From positions 209,383 through 215,061 of the forward strand of contig CP070644.1 in NCBI GenBank assembly GCA_020354155.1: DNA of 5,679 nt, written 5' to 3'. Each line of letters opens with the position of its first letter. Within the stretch, counting starts at the first letter, position 1. The notes under the pieces are model-generated. The model worked only from the letters and a program-made list of their open reading frames with translations. It ran no database searches and was not told the DNA's origin. Made by a program: the position numbers and the translations under genes. The DNA is from Nitrospiraceae bacterium (GTDB lineage: Bacteria > Nitrospirota > Thermodesulfovibrionia > UBA6902). Shown piece by piece: positions 3,844 through 5,679 of this stretch.

Positions 3844-5679
3844 CTATTTTGGAGAAGAACCTGATTTCTTGACTTCGAAATGCCATTTCCATATTTCATA
3901 TATGGCAGGATATACCATCAATTCCAGAATAAAGGAAGTAAAGATTCCACCGATCATGGGTGCGGCAATCCGCTTCATAACATCTGCCCCGGTGCCCGTT
4001 GACCACATAATGGGAATAAGTCCGAGAGACATCGTCGCAACGGTCATAAATTTTGGCCGGAGACGCTTTACCGCACCCTCAAGTATTGCCTGCCGCAACT
4101 CCGGTATGTTTCGGAGGCGGCCTTCTTTCTTAGCCCTCTCATAGGCAAGATCAAGATAAAGAAGCATGAAGACGCCCGTTTCTGCATCAATACCAAGCAA
4201 CGCGATGAGGCCGACCCAGACGGCAATGCTCATGTTAAAGCCAAGTACATAGAGGAACCAGACGGCGCCGATTGCCGAGAAGGGCACGGCCAGGGCCACG
4301 ATCATGGTCTTTGCAAAAGATTGCGTGTTCATATACAGAAGAAGAAAGATAAGAAAGAGGGTGAGGGGGACGACCACGGTCAGTCGTTCCTTCACCCTCT
4401 CCATGGCCTCGTACTGGCCCGTCCAGGTTAAGGCATAGCCGACAGGGAGGTGAACGGAATCCTTCAATGCTTCTGATGCATCTGCAATATAGCTTCCCGG
4501 ATCTCTCTCTGCAATATCAATGTAGACATACCCGGTAAGAAGTCCGTCCTCATCGCGGATCATGGCAGGCTCGCTCACCGCCTCGAGCTCGGCAAGCTGG
4601 CTCAGGGGGACCTGACGCTTGCCTCCCAGGGCAGATACAAGTAACCGTCCAAGAGAACCGAAGTCTGTCCTGAAGTCCGGCTTGTAGCGGACGTTGACGG
4701 GATATCGCTCCCTTCCTTCTACGGTGGTCGTGACATTTGCACCTCCGATAGCATTCAGCACCGCTGTCTGCGCCTCTTCGATGCTCAACCCGTGCCGTGC
4801 AAGCTCCTCCCGTTTCCATTTGACATCAATAAAATATCCGCCGCTGGTCCGCTCGGCGAAGACGCTTCGCGTTCCCTGTACGGAGAGGAGGTTCTTTTCG
4901 ACCCGGGAACCGATCTGCTCGATCACTTTCAGGTCGGAGCCTGATATCTTGATTCCCACAGGGGTCCTCACGCCCGTCGTCAGCATATCGATACGCGCCT
5001 TGATCGGCATGGTCCATGCATTGGACAGGCCCGGAATCCTCAGTGCATCATTGAGCTGGCTCACCAGTTCCTCACGTGAGATGTGGTCCGGTGTTATGGG
5101 TCGCACTATCGCCTTGAGCCATTCCGGTGCCCACGAGGAATACCAGGTGTCGACCTTCCGCCACTCTGATTTCGGTTTTAACGAGATGACCGTCTCGAGC
5201 ATGGACAGCGGTGCCGGGTCTGTTGAGGTCTCGGCCCGTCCTGCCTTGCCGAGGACCCTCTCAACCTCGGGGAATCCCTTGATGATCCCGTCAGTCGTCT
5301 GAAGGAGTCTCTGCGCTTCGGTGATTGATATCCCCGGCATCGTCGTCGGCATAAAGAAGAGCGACTCCTCATCGAGGGGCGGCATGAACTCGGAACCAAG
5401 GTTCATGAATGCTGGAATCGTGACAAGTACCAATAAAATAGCGAGGCTAATGACAAGCCACTTTTGTCTGAGGGACCAGGCCGCCAGCGGTTCATAGAGC
5501 CTTATCAGGCGGCTGCTGATGGGGTGTCTGTCCTCCGGACGGATGGATCCGACGAAGAGGGCATTTGCCGCCCTGCACAGCCAGCGGGGCCTGAAGCTGA
5601 AATTTCTCAGGTTCGTCAGGAGAAGCCTGAGCGCCGGATCAAAGGTAATCGCGAGAAATGCGGCAATAACCATAGAGAA
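3844..5679 (-). CDS. CusA/CzcA-family heavy-metal RND efflux pump, C-terminal part
   Basis: 611 codons are present; the family is about 1040 residues, so the N-terminal 40% or so lies beyond the window. It is the inner-membrane proton-driven pump of a CBA-type tripartite efflux system. Counting from the Met at 5671-5673: the end of a membrane helix (1-10), a helix at about 72-90, a second periplasmic domain (about 91-430), then helices near 430-450, 455-478, 482-508, 540-560 and 568-595. Signature stretches are GSEFMPPLDEESLFFMP, KARIDMLTTGVRTPVGIKISG and MKRIAAPMIGGI. Met108, Met158 and Met230 align with the Cu(I)/Ag(I)-binding Met573, Met623 and Met672 of E. coli CusA (alignment from memory), favouring monovalent metals. 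Glu498 in GIDAETGVFML matches the membrane Glu proposed for proton relay. An extra segment near 175-199 relative to E. coli CusA is common in homologues. Adaptor and outer-membrane genes are not in the window. Confidence 0.93.
   Translation of the reverse strand, partial: FSMVIAAFLAITFDPALRLLLTNLRNFSFRPRWLCRAANALFVGSIRPEDRHPISSRLIRLYEPLAAWSLRQKWLVISLAILLVLVTIPAFMNLGSEFMPPLDEESLFFMPTTMPGISITEAQRLLQTTDGIIKGFPEVERVLGKAGRAETSTDPAPLSMLETVISLKPKSEWRKVDTWYSSWAPEWLKAIVRPITPDHISREELVSQLNDALRIPGLSNAWTMPIKARIDMLTTGVRTPVGIKISGSDLKVIEQIGSRVEKNLLSVQGTRSVFAERTSGGYFIDVKWKREELARHGLSIEEAQTAVLNAIGGANVTTTVEGRERYPVNVRYKPDFRTDFGSLGRLLVSALGGKRQVPLSQLAELEAVSEPAMIRDEDGLLTGYVYIDIAERDPGSYIADASEALKDSVHLPVGYALTWTGQYEAMERVKERLTVVVPLTLFLIFLLLYMNTQSFAKTMIVALAVPFSAIGAVWFLYVLGFNMSIAVWVGLIALLGIDAETGVFMLLYLDLAYERAKKEGRLRNIPELRQAILEGAVKRLRPKFMTVATMSLGLIPIMWSTGTGADVMKRIAAPMIGGIFTSFILELMVYPAIYEIWKWHFEVKKSGSSPK

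Noticed and set aside
4694..5302. 202-codon forward open frame opposite the RND gene
   Set aside because: The minus strand here is an unmistakable RND protein; the forward frame is a shadow without a recognisable domain. Other frames within 3869-5399 are likewise shadows.

Overview
The window looks like chromosomal DNA from a Gram-negative bacterium. It encodes the C-terminus of an outer-membrane TonB-dependent receptor, a TonB protein, an exported FKBP-type prolyl isomerase, a small lipoprotein and part of a CusA-type heavy-metal RND pump. GC content is moderate, and several dispersed palindromic repeats occur (GTCATTCC...GGAATCCAG and GTCATTGCGAG types). From general experience such repeats are abundant in Nitrospirota, delta-proteobacterial lineages and some beta/gamma-proteobacteria. 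I lean towards a Nitrospirota or delta-proteobacterial genome, but the sequence does not prove this.

Layout: 1-198 (+) is the 3' end of a TonB-dependent receptor. 360-1154 (+) is tonB, probably the energy transducer serving that receptor. 1155-1699 has no gene; it holds an inverted repeat just after tonB, a cluster of dispersed palindromic repeats (about 1335-1567) and the likely promoter of the next gene. 1700-2437 (+) is a secreted FKBP-type peptidyl-prolyl isomerase, followed by a strong hairpin (2443-2475). 2438-2908 is mostly repeat: a short inverted repeat (2572-2595), a large imperfect hairpin of about 116 nt (2616-2731), and a stop-free stretch that may be a gene remnant. 2909-3289 (-) is a small lipoprotein of unknown function. 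3497-3787 (-) is a 96-residue GIY-YIG endonuclease-like protein. 3844-5679 (-) is the C-terminal 60% or so of a CusA/CzcA-family RND efflux protein that runs off the window.

The most interesting object is 3468-3820. The GIY-YIG gene fits almost exactly between two copies of the GTCATTCC/GGAATCCAG palindrome in inverted orientation. The stop codon abuts one copy and the start codon lies 5 nt from the other. The hairpin stems of the two copies differ at three base pairs, and all three differences are compensated. This looks like a compact, possibly mobile unit made of a nuclease gene plus its own terminal palindromes. A related gene-less arrangement (inward-facing GGAATCCAG and CTGGAT arms with a 12-nt spacer) lies at 1488-1566.

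Functionally, the left genes handle TonB-dependent uptake across the outer membrane and periplasmic protein folding. The right gene exports metals, probably Cu(I)/Ag(I), judging by three conserved methionines. No direct functional link between the two halves is visible.
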